From NCBI GenBank assembly GCA_025738555.1, contig JAOVFP010000004.1:1550001-1614000 (forward strand): a stretch of DNA of 64,000 bases, written 5' to 3'. How positions within the stretch are numbered: the first letter of the stretch is position 1; the number at the start of each line of letters is the position of its first letter. The position numbers and the translations under genes were made by a program. Below the pieces are notes generated by a model. That model ran no database searches. It was not told the origin of the DNA and was given only the letters and a program-made list of their open reading frames with translations. Shown one piece after another: positions 44,023 to 54,939 of this stretch. The stretch comes from Cyathus striatus. Taxonomy: Eukaryota > Basidiomycota > Agaricomycetes > Agaricales > Nidulariaceae.

Positions 44023-45523
44023 AATACCCCTACAACCCACTCCACCCCACCCTACCCCACCTACGCACCCTCCTCCTAACTGGTATCCAAACACTCATAG
44101 ATCTAACCGAACCAGGCGAACTAGTTCCCTACTCTTCCCTCCTCCCCTCCCTTGCGCAATCACTGGGTATTCCACCTGAAGAAGTTAAATATTACAAATT
44201 CGCAATTAAAGACCACTCTCCTCCCCCTTCGTCCTCGTACAGTGCTATCAGTCACCTTTCCAGCACCTGACGTTTAAAGGGAAGGAATTTTTTTTTTTGG
44301 ATTTTTAAATATTTTTTTGGGGAGGAAACCCATCAAAAGATGTCGATTTACGATGTCAACCTATTTTTTCCCACGGTGTTTCACTTCTTGGACCAGACAA
44401 TATAATTTTGATAGCTCCTCTGAGAGCACAGCAACATTACGAATACAATTTGGGTTACAAAAGTATTCGTATGAAAATAAAGTTGCTGGTTACTGGGGAT
44501 TTCATTGTTAAAGCCTGCAACATGCCTAGGAAGAAACAGAGTGCGAGACAAGATGCGCCCTTCAACGAGGGGTCTCGCAAAATACAGTGGGTTCAATATT
44601 GATATTATAATACTCAGTTAAGATTATGTCTCGTAAATCTATAGAATTTTGTGGCCTCACTGATGGAACATTTAAAAAGGCCCAAGAGTTAGTTCCTAAA
44701 TGTTTGGATGAGGTTTCTACAACACACATCTTGCACACATCCACAAAATTTTTGTCACTGTTGGAGATATATGAGTGCTTACAAGTATGTGCTATATTAT
44801 AATTTATTGCCCTTCAGCTTTTCCAACTGATTTGTCTGAATTTCCAACAAGCCGCTTATGCTGTGAAAGAGTATACATCTCATTGTCGCATCCCTCAAAG
44901 TGCCCGGAGGAATCATAACATCATTGCTCGCCAATAAATATTATGTAATAACTTCCATTTATGGTATAACCCTATTATGTAATAGGGTCTGTTTCATTTT
45001 TTCAGCGGACAGAAAAAAAAAATTGCCCGATTGACTTGGGAAGCACTGTAGTAGTAGAACTAGTCTATCTAATGTGACAAAATGTGTTTCCAAGTTGAAA
45101 AAATGTGCTGTCAAAATGTAGTTCGAGTTAGAGTGTCAATGATGTACTCCTGCCAAGTCAGGTGATGAGAAGTGACTGAGGGCACTGTATTTAGCGCCGA
45201 TTATGCAGGTGCTCAAAGCGGAAGAGGCGGTTGACCATATCAGCGCAGTCCACTGCCATGGAGGTATTGGAAGGACTGGTACAGTCATGTGCTGTTGGCT
45301 CGTTGAAAGCAATTGTGTTGAATGCGGGAGGGAGGTGTTGGAAGTTGTCACTGGGGAATGGAGGGGCGTGGTCAAGTGTACTAGGTACCCTAATAGCCCC
45401 GAGACAGGTGCGCAGTGCGAGTTTGCTAGGAATTGGAAATATCAGTCCTTATTTCTTCCATGCACCTCGATCATAGGGTTTCACCAGAGAAGATCCCAGC
45501 CCCAGTATGAAAGAATAGTGTAA
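44023..45523 (+). pseudogene. phosphatase pseudogene split by a Tc1-like element
   Basis: Second copy of the gene at 26313. The left part (44023-44239) corresponds to YPYNPLHPTLPHLRTLLLTG through EEVKYYKFAIKDHSPPPSSS. The right part (45188-45436) covers LAPIMQVLKAEEAVD, the P-loop as HCHGGIGRTG, and WRGVVKCTRYPNSPETGAQ. The N-terminal ~100 codons are missing, the gene is interrupted by 948 bp, and after FARNW the frame runs into unrelated sequence. Confidence 0.85.
44240..45187. mobile_element. non-autonomous Tc1/mariner-like element (948 bp)
   Basis: Imperfect ~31 bp inverted ends (CAGTGCTATCAGTCACCTTT left; CAGTGCCCTCAGTCACTTCT right, inverted) flanked by TA at 44238 and 45188. TA duplication and CAGTGC ends fit Tc1/mariner/Fot1-type elements. 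The site is validated by the uninterrupted phosphatase gene. A 58-codon frame at about 44625 has no recognised motif. Confidence 0.85.
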
Positions 45524-46395
45524 TGGAAAACAATTGAGTGAAAAGGGTAGACATACCCAAGCACGAGATGCTGGTGTCAGACACTGTCAGTTGCCCGTGA
45601 CATTCGTGACAATGTCACAGCACAGAAAAGGACTGCTCTTGTATCTCTACTGGACTGGTGCAGGTAATGCATAGCACATTTCACTCTATAAAATGAAATA
45701 CAGTCATCAACCATTACACATGACAACAAAACTTGAAGTTGTAATTCCACATTATCTAGTACATATTCTACTATAAAAATTGTACATATGGATAGATATA
45801 ATCATATAGAATCACTTTGTATAATTTTTACCGCACTGTGTTTTAGTAGGGAACAAACATTCGCAAAATAGTTGAGGGGACTGGATTTTGATCAAAACCA
45901 AGTGGCGTGACAGCCGGTGATGGCAATACAGTTTATTACAAACACTTCAAAATTAAAGATTGCCGAAGTCCGGATCATTAATAAAAACAAAACCTCCTTG
46001 TCTCGCAACACTGAGCACTTCAGATTTCTAGTGATATCAGAGAACATATATGCACTTTACTCATAAAAACATTTATACAGATTTATTACATTGAATAATA
46101 GCTACTTATGCTATAAAACAGTTCAATTAGATACCTTTATTGGGTAATACATGTCATGTATTTTTTGGAAACATCATGTTTGGGGTAACTCTCCAACTTA
46201 ATTTATGTGTCATATATCTATTTCAATATATATCTGTAAAAATACTGTTGGAACTCATTACTGTGATACTAGGCCTAAAAATACAAAAAGAATTGTAGTG
46301 ATAGCCATAGATTTGACGTTAGGAGAAGTCAATCAGTTGGGTTTGTCACGTAGGGTGGTGTGTCACGTTGGGTGGTTGATGACTGTAAAGAGATT
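45524..46395. other. AT-rich intergenic
   Basis: No gene recognised between the phosphatase relic and the Harbinger left end. Confidence 0.4.
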
Positions 46396-47100
46396 GGATA
46401 GCTTTCCACAGGGTTTAGAAACACAGATTAAAATTCTAAACGTCCTAAGCGAGATTAGCCGGAATGCCGTTGTCCGAATCGGTTCGTGTTGACAGCTGAT
46501 CTTGAAACCCACCCCATCCTAGGTGGTGCATCTGGAAGAGCCCCCCCCCCCCCCTCTTCTAGTTCTAAACACCTGCTCTAAACGTATTTTCAAGATCCGA
46601 CAACAATCGATTCAGGGCGTGGCAGCTTATCCTCTTCCACGACAACCACTTTCGCCCCAATGTATCCCTCTGTAGTTCTGAATGTCCTCATCGTGCTTGC
46701 ACACTGTTACCCTTATGCTCATCTTGTCTATGTCTACTGCTCCTTCTCCTGAAGGCGAGCTGGGCCCTCAAGCTTGAATTTTCATGCTCTCCATGCAGAC
46801 ATCTACACTATGCAATATATCTCTTCTAGTTTGACACAGCGACGGCAACACCTGTTGAGTGCAATTTTGCATTGCTAGGGTCCTACTGACTCTTTTTTCC
46901 TCGTTGCAGCTTGGAATGTACCACAACATGCAGGGATGAGTAAATTTTTTGGGGTGGTGGCAAGCACCTAGTGTGCAGAGGGCTGTCTGACGAGGTATAA
47001 AAACCTGGTAACTTTGTGAGTAGGCAGTCATTCTCATCTTCGTTAGTCAATCTTTCTTTACATTATTCTAATCACTGTCCTTTCTTTTTTCTATCATTTC

Positions 47101-49087
47101 TATGTCTCCCTCCGATTCATCTCAGAAGAACAACCCTTCCGAGCGAGAGGAATCTGCTGGTAATTATGGTGAAAAACCATCGTGGTCTGTTCATCCACCA
47201 CAAGTACAACCATCGGTATGTTTTTTTTCTTTACTGAAAGGAGCTTTAAATTCATGTTCATTGTAAGGTGCCTACTTCTATGCAACGTGATCCACAAAGA
47301 TCGCAGGTTCCTCATCCTAGTTATGTGAATGGATATGTAAGTCTTCCACTACCGATCATATTAGTACTACATAACTGATTATTTTCATTAGCCTCAAGGG
47401 CATCTAATACCCAATCCTTATATGTTTCCTCAGTGTAGTATGCCAATGGTGAGTCTAATTTCATTCCTTACATGTGTTATTTGACTGTAGCTTAACGACG
47501 TCATTTGTAATAGAACTTCAACCACCAGTATCTTCCTCCCCCACCAGTGGCTACTAATGTTGATGCTTCACACTCTGAACCAGAGGACCCCGTACCCCCA
47601 CCTTCCAACTAGCTTCTCCGTCATGCTGCTCGTCCGGCTTCAGGCATTTCAGGCTCTCGTCGTCCTGATCCAAAGGGAAAAGGAAAGCAAAAGGCAGTGG
47701 ACGATGTGCCAATTGCTTCCGGATCTGGATTGAAGCGTAAGGCCGAGTCACATCCAACTGGACAACCTGAAGTGAAGAAGCATAAAGGTCGGGCTTCCGG
47801 CACTCCTAACTATTCCCCTGAGGATGTCGATCTTCTCCTCAATGTTGCAGAAGCGTTATTGCCCCTGGGTGGTAATGGATGGAGTGATGTGGAGTGTGTT
47901 TACAATGATCAGGTGGTGGATCTTGAACGTCCTCGGAGGTCAGCAAAGTCACTAGAGCTGAAGTTCAAGCAGGTATGAATTATATTATTTCTGCGATACA
48001 AAAGTTGTCTTACATTTCTGCACTAAAACTATAGCTGGTCAAAACATCGAAACCGACAGGTGATGCAGAGTGTCCACCTCACATCCTTTGTGCCCATGAG
48101 ATCAATGAGGCTATGAATGAGAAGAGTGGAACCCGGGATCTCGATGATGAAGAGATTGTGGATGCCACTGAAAATGTCATTGAGCCTATCGAGGCTGAGG
48201 ATACTGGAGCACCATCAACGTCGAGAGTGAAAGATACACAAAAGCTTGAAACCCTCGTTCTTTGTTGTCCCCCTGCTGAGTCCCGTGTCAAATCAACCTC
48301 TCGTTCGCATTCCTGTACTGCTAGTCAAGGGCTTCTGGCCAATATCTCTGCTTCCCTTGATCCTTCTGCACGCCAGGCTCGTCATGATGAACATGTGGTT
48401 CATGCACTTCAGGCAAATCAGATATTCCAACTCACCTCTCAGCTGCGTGAAGCTCAGCACCGTGCAGATACTCTCTCAGCACAGCTTTTTGAAGCTGAGC
48501 GTCGTTGCGCTGCCACTGAATGACAGGTGGACAGGGTTGAGTTGATGGGTCTTCTTACTTCACAACAGCATAGCCGTACTCGCATTTCTCCTGTTCGTCA
48601 ATGGGATAGAATGTATGGACAAGGCTCTCCATCTCGACCTCGTCATCATGGTCGCTCTGTTCCACATCAATGGAGGCGCCTTTATCGACAGGATGTCTAC
48701 TATGCTGATGGTGGACAGGCAACACGCTGGGTTGGTGGATCAGATGATGGTGATGAGGTTATGGGACTCAATGATAGTCCGGGCACACGTCGTATTACAC
48801 GCCTTGATGACAGTTTTGTATCCTCACCCTACCGCTCACCCTCACCTGCTGCTCGTCACAATCACTCTCATTCTCCACTTGCTCATCATCATTCTCCCTC
48901 CCCTGCTCACCATGGTAACCAGTCTCACTCACCTGCTGTACATGGTGATCACACTCCCTTGTTATCGCCATACATCTCCTGGACACCTTCACCTCACATG
49001 CACCCCAGAGAGAGCCCCTTCCGCCCTGCCAGGACCTCATTTAATGCCCTTGAAGATCTTGCTGAGGATGGTAATGGTGATGCTTAA
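47101..49087 (+). pseudogene. Harbinger accessory protein, DUF6818/Myb-like, two stops
   Basis: Five short introns are inferred. The N-terminus (MSPSDSSQKNNPSEREES) is Pro-rich. The core GTPNYSPEDVDLLLNVAEAL, LPLGGNGWSDVECVYN, SAKSLELKFKQ then LVKTSKPTGDAE matches the SANT-like DUF6818 domain that accompanies basidiomycete Harbinger transposases and presumably binds DNA. A coiled-coil segment (QLREAQHRADTLSAQLFEAE) and a His/Ser/Pro-rich tail ending LAEDGNGDA follow. In-frame stops occur at 47610 (TAG after VPPPSN) and 48521 (TGA after RCAATE). Both are one C-to-T change from a sense codon, so inactivation may be recent. Confidence 0.75.
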
Positions 49088-49314
49088 GATGGTTGAATCG
49101 CTGGTGGTTTGTCTTTGCTAATGTTTACTGTCTGTTGCCAATACATATATTCACTTTAATTATTATTCTTGTTCAAATTTTTTGTCTGTCGTTACTTGTC
49201 TCTTGTCATGTCATGTTGCTCTTTTATCCTGGACTAATATTGTCATACTGTGTTTCTGTTTTACATATCTTACATACCCCAATGAAAATAATAGAAAACC
49301 CAAGCACAGTGTGA

Positions 49315-50700
49315 TTAAGCTTCTGCGACATTCATATGAAATCTCTGTACTCTATCATTATTTCTCTGCTCGGAGAAAAGCATTTCCTCAAATGATAACC
49401 AAAGCTGATCCTGTGTATCGTCATCTCTCCGAATAGGTAGATAAACTGATTGAATCTGATTGAATCCAATGGTGCGTGTACGAAGATTGAATAAGCGTGT
49501 AGTAGTTTCTAGTAGATCCCCACGAAGATCATTATAGTTGATGGGAAGGGGAACATGCAGCCGGCCAAATGATCCTTGCATAGTGCGCATTCCCCACTCT
49601 GCAGTTTGACGATATGATAGAAGTTGCCGATCAAACTTCAACAATTCTGTATATTCTTGATGATTACTTGATATTCTTGTTCCTTCTTTCATTGGTGCCC
49701 TAATCCGACCTGAGATTTGATTTGTTCCACGAGGGAAAGCTGTATCAGTTACTAAATAGTAGCCTTCAGGTGTACGTGTGCGAAGCTTTTCATAAATTGG
49801 CTGTGCAACACGGGAATCATGCCAGCTCCCTGGGGCATTGAGATTACAGGCAATAATAGTTCCTAAGATTTTCAATAAGAAACCTTTTGTTATATATAAA
49901 TTATTTATATGACACATACCATCACCAGAGAAGACAAGAACTGAGCTAATGAAATGCTCATGAAGCCAGCCATTGTATGTTGCATTTTCTATTTCCACAT
50001 CACTGGATGTTTGAACTGCGAGATTCAAACCATCCATACTCCCAAATGCCCCAGTTAAAAGTGGATGACGAGCTGCAATTAGGGCATTACTGGCTTGAAA
50101 TTCATCTCCAACTAAATACTGTATTCGAGCTTCAGGCATGTTCTTCAGTGTTACAAGTAAGAGTTGAAGGGAGAAATTAATATAGCGCGAGACAGTAGAT
50201 GGGATGAGCGCAAATATCTCACAAAGACTGACATCAAGCATTGTTGAATTAAGATAATGCAAGATGAGTCCAAGAGCACCACTTGCATCAAGTGAGTGTC
50301 GTGTAATACGAGGATGTGCAGTAGATGAGACACCATTGTGAGGAATAGGTGTTGTGTTCCATACTTCTTCAAACCCACTATCCAATATGTTCTGGAAAGT
50401 AGTGACATCAATTCCCATTGTTGTAATGAATGCACGGTCATTTTGACTGCTATAAAGCATTTGCCATGGCGTTGCTATCCGTGGATTAGGGAGAAGATCA
50501 GGCCGTGTTAGGTATAATCGACGCTCTTTTTGCCGTTCTGTACAAATTCTATGAGCCTCATCCATGCCATAAGCGATCAACCCAGCAGATATGTAAAGTA
50601 GCTCTTCTTCCTCTTCCAGTAGATGTAACTGCTCTTCAAGTTGTCTCTGGAGGTGCTGGAATTCTTCATACTCAAGGGTGTCCTGGTCGTCAATGTCCAT
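49315..50700 (-). CDS. Harbinger DDE transposase
   Basis: The 57 nt intron at 49919-49863 (GTATGT...CTTAG) is stop-free and a multiple of three; removing it restores SGDG-TIIACNLNAPGSWHDS and gives about 442 aa. The N-terminal coiled/acidic region (LQRQLEEQLHLLEEEEELLY) is followed by the DDE_Tnp_4 nuclease: first Asp in GSMDGLNL, second in SWHDSRVA, Glu in AEWGMRTMQGSFGRL. These residues catalyse excision and insertion at ATT/TWA-like targets. The frame is intact, so this copy could still supply transposase although its partner gene is interrupted. Confidence 0.9.
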   Translation of the reverse strand: MDIDDQDTLEYEEFQHLQRQLEEQLHLLEEEEELLYISAGLIAYGMDEAHRICTERQKERRLYLTRPDLLPNPRIATPWQMLYSSQNDRAFITTMGIDVTTFQNILDSGFEEVWNTTPIPHNGVSSTAHPRITRHSLDASGALGLILHYLNSTMLDVSLCEIFALIPSTVSRYINFSLQLLLVTLKNMPEARIQYLVGDEFQASNALIAARHPLLTGAFGSMDGLNLAVQTSSDVEIENATYNGWLHEHFISSVLVFSGDGMCHINNLYITKGFLLKILGTIIACNLNAPGSWHDSRVAQPIYEKLRTRTPEGYYLVTDTAFPRGTNQISGRIRAPMKEGTRISSNHQEYTELLKFDRQLLSYRQTAEWGMRTMQGSFGRLHVPLPINYNDLRGDLLETTTRLFNLRTRTIGFNQIQSVYLPIRRDDDTQDQLWLSFEEMLFSEQRNNDRVQRFHMNVAEA

Positions 50701-51014
50701 GGTGCGATAAGATCAAGCTCATTCAGGGACATGGCCCAGGGCTCTGGCTGTGATCTATATTTACAATGTATATTGCTGTGTGTTACGGTTTAGAAACAAA
50801 ATCTATTTGGTACCGAATAACGCTCGCTTAAGTTTAGAAAGATAATCTGTGTTTCTAAACCCTGTGGAAAGCTATCCATTGTTTGATTCATGGGTATGGG
50901 ATTAAGAATTCGAGCACTTAATCGAACAAATCAAAATTGCTAACCGAAATGCCGGGTGCCGAAATCGGGAATCAATTGCTGAAGTTGAATTTTGAGCGTG
51001 GTTGCTAGGCTTTC

Positions 51015-52520
51015 CATACTTTCCCGCATCCTAACATATTCCGCGCGCCTACGCACCCCGACTTTCGAGGCTAGAGAGAATCTTCTCACCGAGGCGTATT
51101 GTCAGCCAGTCAGTCAGCCAGTCACCGCCGCTCTCCGGGTTAGTGGCTTACAGCGCGGCTTGGATGATGTTATGTGATACGATACGAGGTCGTCCGATTG
51201 CTTCTCCCCGAGCGTACAACCCACCTACACCCGTACGTACCTGAACAAGGAGGATAGAAGAGGGAACTTTCCGTACTTATTCTCTATCGGATAATCTTAC
51301 CTGCTATCGTGTCTATCTCTCCTCGACCGCCATGGATTTAATGTGCCAGATATAGTGCAATCCCCCGGATACGCTCTAGGAATTGAATTAGGTGGAGGAT
51401 GCTTCTTTATCCGACCCATCTGGTCGTTCATCACTATGAACGTGAATACGACGTTTACACTCACTCGGCGAGGGGATCTTTCATGTTAATGCTACGATAC
51501 GACATCTGCGGGACAGGACGGGACGTTATAGGTCTATAGGATTCGCTGACCCTCGCTGGAGGATTCAATGGATGCACCGGTATGGGCAAGTTCATGTTTG
51601 ACCGCTCTTCCGTCGTCTTCCTCTGTGTTTACGACACCTCCAATACAACGTGCGTGTTTACTCGGGGGATCTTTTCGTGTGAATGCTATGAGATCGATGT
51701 GGCCGTACCTATCCTGCTCCGGCACTCTAGGACTTCGTGAGGTGATTGGAGCTTGTTTCCCCGCGCCCTGTGCACGTTCGTATTCACGTTCACGCAGATA
51801 GACTCGGACTCAGCTCTGCCTCGGATGCCCTACGCATTCATACACCGACGAGGTCGTATCAATCCTTAGCATGCGTGGTGGATTGTACCACCTCGTATGA
51901 ATTCGAAGCTTCTTTCCCCGCGCCCTGCACACGTTCATGTTCAGCTTTCGCTATCACCCAGATAGACTCAATCCACTGGTTCTACGCATTGTGTCAATGT
52001 GGGGTACTGCACCTAGACGATTTGCATTACCCTTGGCCTTGGAACGTGAACATTAACTCAGCGTGTCCAGCCAGCCTGTTCATGCACGATATCCCCCTCG
52101 ACGCTCGTCCTCATGTGGTTGATTCTGGGGTACATTCGACATAGACTGGGTGGTAGGTATCGTGTGTGTCTAGGGTACGCCAGACATCCACCGTTGTCTT
52201 CAACGGGATCGTTTGCATCCGAGTGGGGCTAGGGTACACCAGACTCGGGAAACCGATAGGAATTCTGCCGTATTGCAAATTGTGGGTTTTCTAGGCTGCA
52301 CGCGTCGGATGGAGACTTTGCCTGTACGATTGCCTTGTTTCCCTACGTGTTCAATGTCCTCGGTTCGGCAGTGGGTTTCGATACCCGCTTACCCTGTGTA
52401 TTGATACCTGATCGCGGTGGTTATCTCTGTCCCGGCAGTCGGCTGGTTCCATTTCGATTTCTCCACTACCCTGCGCTACGCTATCTTCGAGCATCCGGCG
52501 GTGGAGTATACCACTGAGGA
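51015..52520 (+). repeat. U repeat region, copy 2
   Basis: Collinear with 27440-29000 (for example GAATCTTCTCACCGAGGCGT, GTTTCCCCGCGCCCTGTGCA, GCATCCGGCGGTGGAGTATA). With the phosphatase relic at 44-45.5 kb it forms a second, transposon-split phosphatase-U block. No gene recognised. Confidence 0.6.
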
Positions 52521-52869
52521 ACGAGGGGAACATTACCCTCCGTCGTGGCATAGCGTATGTACCTCATTTCACAGCCATTCATAAACGTCACAAGGTATGT
52601 ATATTATTCTCGAGATTTTCGTGATCTACCGCCTATATACTGACCATCATCGTCTTCCAATGTGATCCTTTGATCTAAATACACGTGTATGGATTGTTTA
52701 ATCAGCAAGACTGAAAATCCTTGAATCGGGCTATAAAATACATTGTCGATAGCATTCCCATCCGCATCCCTGAGCCCACACAATCCACTTAGAAACATGC
52801 CGCTCCTTAAGCACACCCTCTTCGATCGCTTTAATCTCTGCATCATCCCATCAGCCTCACACCCAAAAA
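52521..52869. other. BTB-array promoter relic joined to monooxygenase relic sequence
   Basis: Around 52560-52610 a copy of the I-M promoter block occurs (CATTCATAAACGTCACAAGG). The remainder is non-coding flank shared in part with 54.9 kb. Confidence 0.45.
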
Positions 52870-53100
52870 AACATAGCAAAAAAACTCACGCAAAGCAACA
52901 TGTTTAGGATGGAACCGACACAACGCCAAACTACCCATCATATATCACAACCCCTTCACTCCCAAATCCCTCCACACACCATTTAACTCGCCTTCCTTAT
53001 CAGGACCCCAGACGGGTCCACATTGGTCTGCGATATTTGATCCGCAGAGCCTGCGGATGTGCTCTACAGGGTCGTTGAGACTTAAGGTGAAATGTGAGTA
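52870..53100 (-). pseudogene. flavin-containing monooxygenase C-terminal fragment
   Basis: The minus strand reads RRLCGSNIADQCGPVWGPDK then GELNGVWRDLGVKGL, a TGA where the twin has Trp, then YMMGSLALCRFHPKHVA. This is the C-terminal signature of fungal FMO-type monooxygenases. CpG content here is normal, in contrast to its twin at 54.93-55.27 kb. Confidence 0.75.
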
Positions 53101-53160
53101 CTCGGAGAGAACGTGAAGGGAGAGTTAATATATTCTCGATCTGAATGTTATATACAGGAC

Positions 53161-54017
53161 CTAATTACGGATGAAACTGAACTTTTGAATTCCTTTAATT
53201 TTGATCTCCGTTTGATCTCTTAATTGACTATAGACTTCACACAAGTGGGATTGGGGGGCTTTCCCTTTAGTGAGATCTGTAAGGGTTATCGTAACTGTAC
53301 TAACTATGCATGTTTTACAGTAAAATTTATGATTTAAGAAACTCTCGCTTGCCTCACGTTGAAGGACAATCCATTGCTCTCGATATAAGGCCTGAAAATA
53401 TATTAGAAAACGAAAAGGTAGCAGAGTATGAACATTACCCAGGTCGCCTGTAGCTCGCACGTAAAACAGAAAATTGTTGAATGTAAAGGCTCAGGAACTA
53501 GCAAAGATGCTACATCATCTATGATGTCCATGTAAGAGTGCTCTGCAGCATATTTGACTATTGATTTGAAGTCCAAATTTTCGAGAGCGTTTTCATAGCG
53601 GCACCTCTGTAAGAGATATAACATGCACATTCTACACGCCGATCTGGCGATGTAAACCATGTATTTCTCGGCTGCATGTGCAAGCTTCAATAATGATGTG
53701 AATGGTACCCCTTTCAGGCTTGGGTCATCGGGAGGATATACGAACTGAAACAACAGTTCGAGGGTTTCAGATTCTTCTGAAAGCTCGATGACTTCAGGCC
53801 CGGCACAAGTCTCCTCAGGAGGAAATCCACCCGTGTGCTGGGCAAGATTCTTCTTGTGTAGTGCGAATAAAACACCATCGCTTGACTTGAAGGTAACATC
53901 GGCGTCAGATTTATTGACTACATCATATTCATAATATAAACGATAAATGACACGTAGATATATATTGAATCCATACTCACATATTTGAGATTTTATTGCA
54001 GAAGAATTGGAGGACAT
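53161..54017 (-). CDS. BTB/POZ family protein (copy O)
   Basis: Proposed exons are 54017-53981, 53917-53439 and 53391-53161, about 248 aa. Exon 1 MSSNSSAIKSQI and the C-terminus QKFSFIRN mark the C/G subfamily. Core: NKSDADVTFKSSDGVLFALH, HTGGFPPEETCAGPEV, LELLFQFVYPPDDPSLKGVP, HAAEKYMVYIARSACRMCML; six codons are missing in the linker before DFKSIVKYAAEHSYMDIIDD. Exon 3 ALYREQWIVLQREAS has HKFYCKTC. Intron 1 (63 nt) is a stop-free multiple of three. It is an inverted, distant copy of C with the same 5' flank, interrupted by a 190 bp insertion. Confidence 0.84.
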
Positions 54018-54070
54018 ACTTTGAAGTAAAGTTCTGGATAGACAACTTGGTGAATATCGATGGCTATGAT

Positions 54071-54260
54071 GTGGAGGAGGATATCTGCTTGGGGGTATCC
54101 TCTGAATTGGGGGGGAAAGCGGAGCTGAATTTCTCAAAGTGTACGTACGACAGATATACGAGTACGGAAATGAACGAGGTAAGTATTAGTAATCGAAAAT
54201 GCGGACACAGTGAGGTACGGAAATGAAAAATGAGTGAAACCGCATTTTACCACGCAGGCA
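54071..54260. mobile_element. 190 bp insertion in the BTB O promoter
   Basis: Compared with BTB C, whose flank is continuous (CCATCGATATCC/GATCGATGTTACGG), the O flank is split by 190 bp bordered by the 5 bp repeat ATGAT (54066-54070 and 54261-54265). The insert holds two GTACGGAAATGAA copies but no clear inverted ends, so the class is unknown. Confidence 0.65.
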
Positions 54261-54939
54261 ATGATCGATGTTACGGTGTGATGTTCTTAGGAAGAAATGG
54301 CTGCAGCTGTGAAGGTCACGAGTTAGATACTCTACATAAAATTTTAATACACATGTCCTTTCTCCGAGTCACATGTCACAGAAGACAAAATGGCTATTTT
54401 ATGTATCAAATACTACTCGGAATGGTCGACTACGTCGACAGAAACCTTGCTTGCCAGAGAACAAGGAAAAAAAGAGAAAAATAAATAATAATAAATAAAA
54501 CAAAGTCAAAGATTTTGCAAGACCTCAAAGATTCCATATTCTTACAATCACATGACACAGAACTCATGGAGGAGGATGGCAGATTGGAGAGATTAGATGT
54601 GAAGAGTAAGAGACAGTGGGAGGAAATCAAGCAAAACAGGCTGGGAGGGAACACAACCAACAACAATGTATTCATGTAGTAGACTATCATAATGAGACAA
54701 GTCAATAACATACATGCAGTATGCCAACATGTTACAGATGGGTGGAAGGAAAAGCAAGGGTCAGAACAACAGGCCAGTGGATCACCACATCCACCGGACA
54801 CAGCACATGGCACAACCAATTTATGGTGCATGCAACTTTTTCAACACTTAGAACTTCATATATGTATGACTTGTTCAGTCAACTACACCAGAAATCCTTG
54901 AGCCATAAAATACATTGCCCATAATTCTCTCATCCACAT

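Larger units (their letters stand above)
46396..50877. mobile_element. PIF/Harbinger transposon (4482 bp)
   Basis: Perfect 35 bp terminal inverted repeats occupy 46396-46430 and 50843-50877 (ends GGATAGCTTTCCACAGGG). The flanking 3 bp target duplication is ATT (46393-46395 and 50878-50880). It carries two convergent genes, a DUF6818-type partner (plus) and a DDE transposase (minus), the usual two-gene plan of Harbinger elements. The element sits in the second copy of the phosphatase-U block. A 14-base C run occurs near 46540. Confidence 0.95.

Noticed and set aside
48615..49121. 168-codon frame inside Harbinger
   Set aside because: Frame-shifted shadow of the His/Ser/Pro-rich tail of the DUF6818-type gene.
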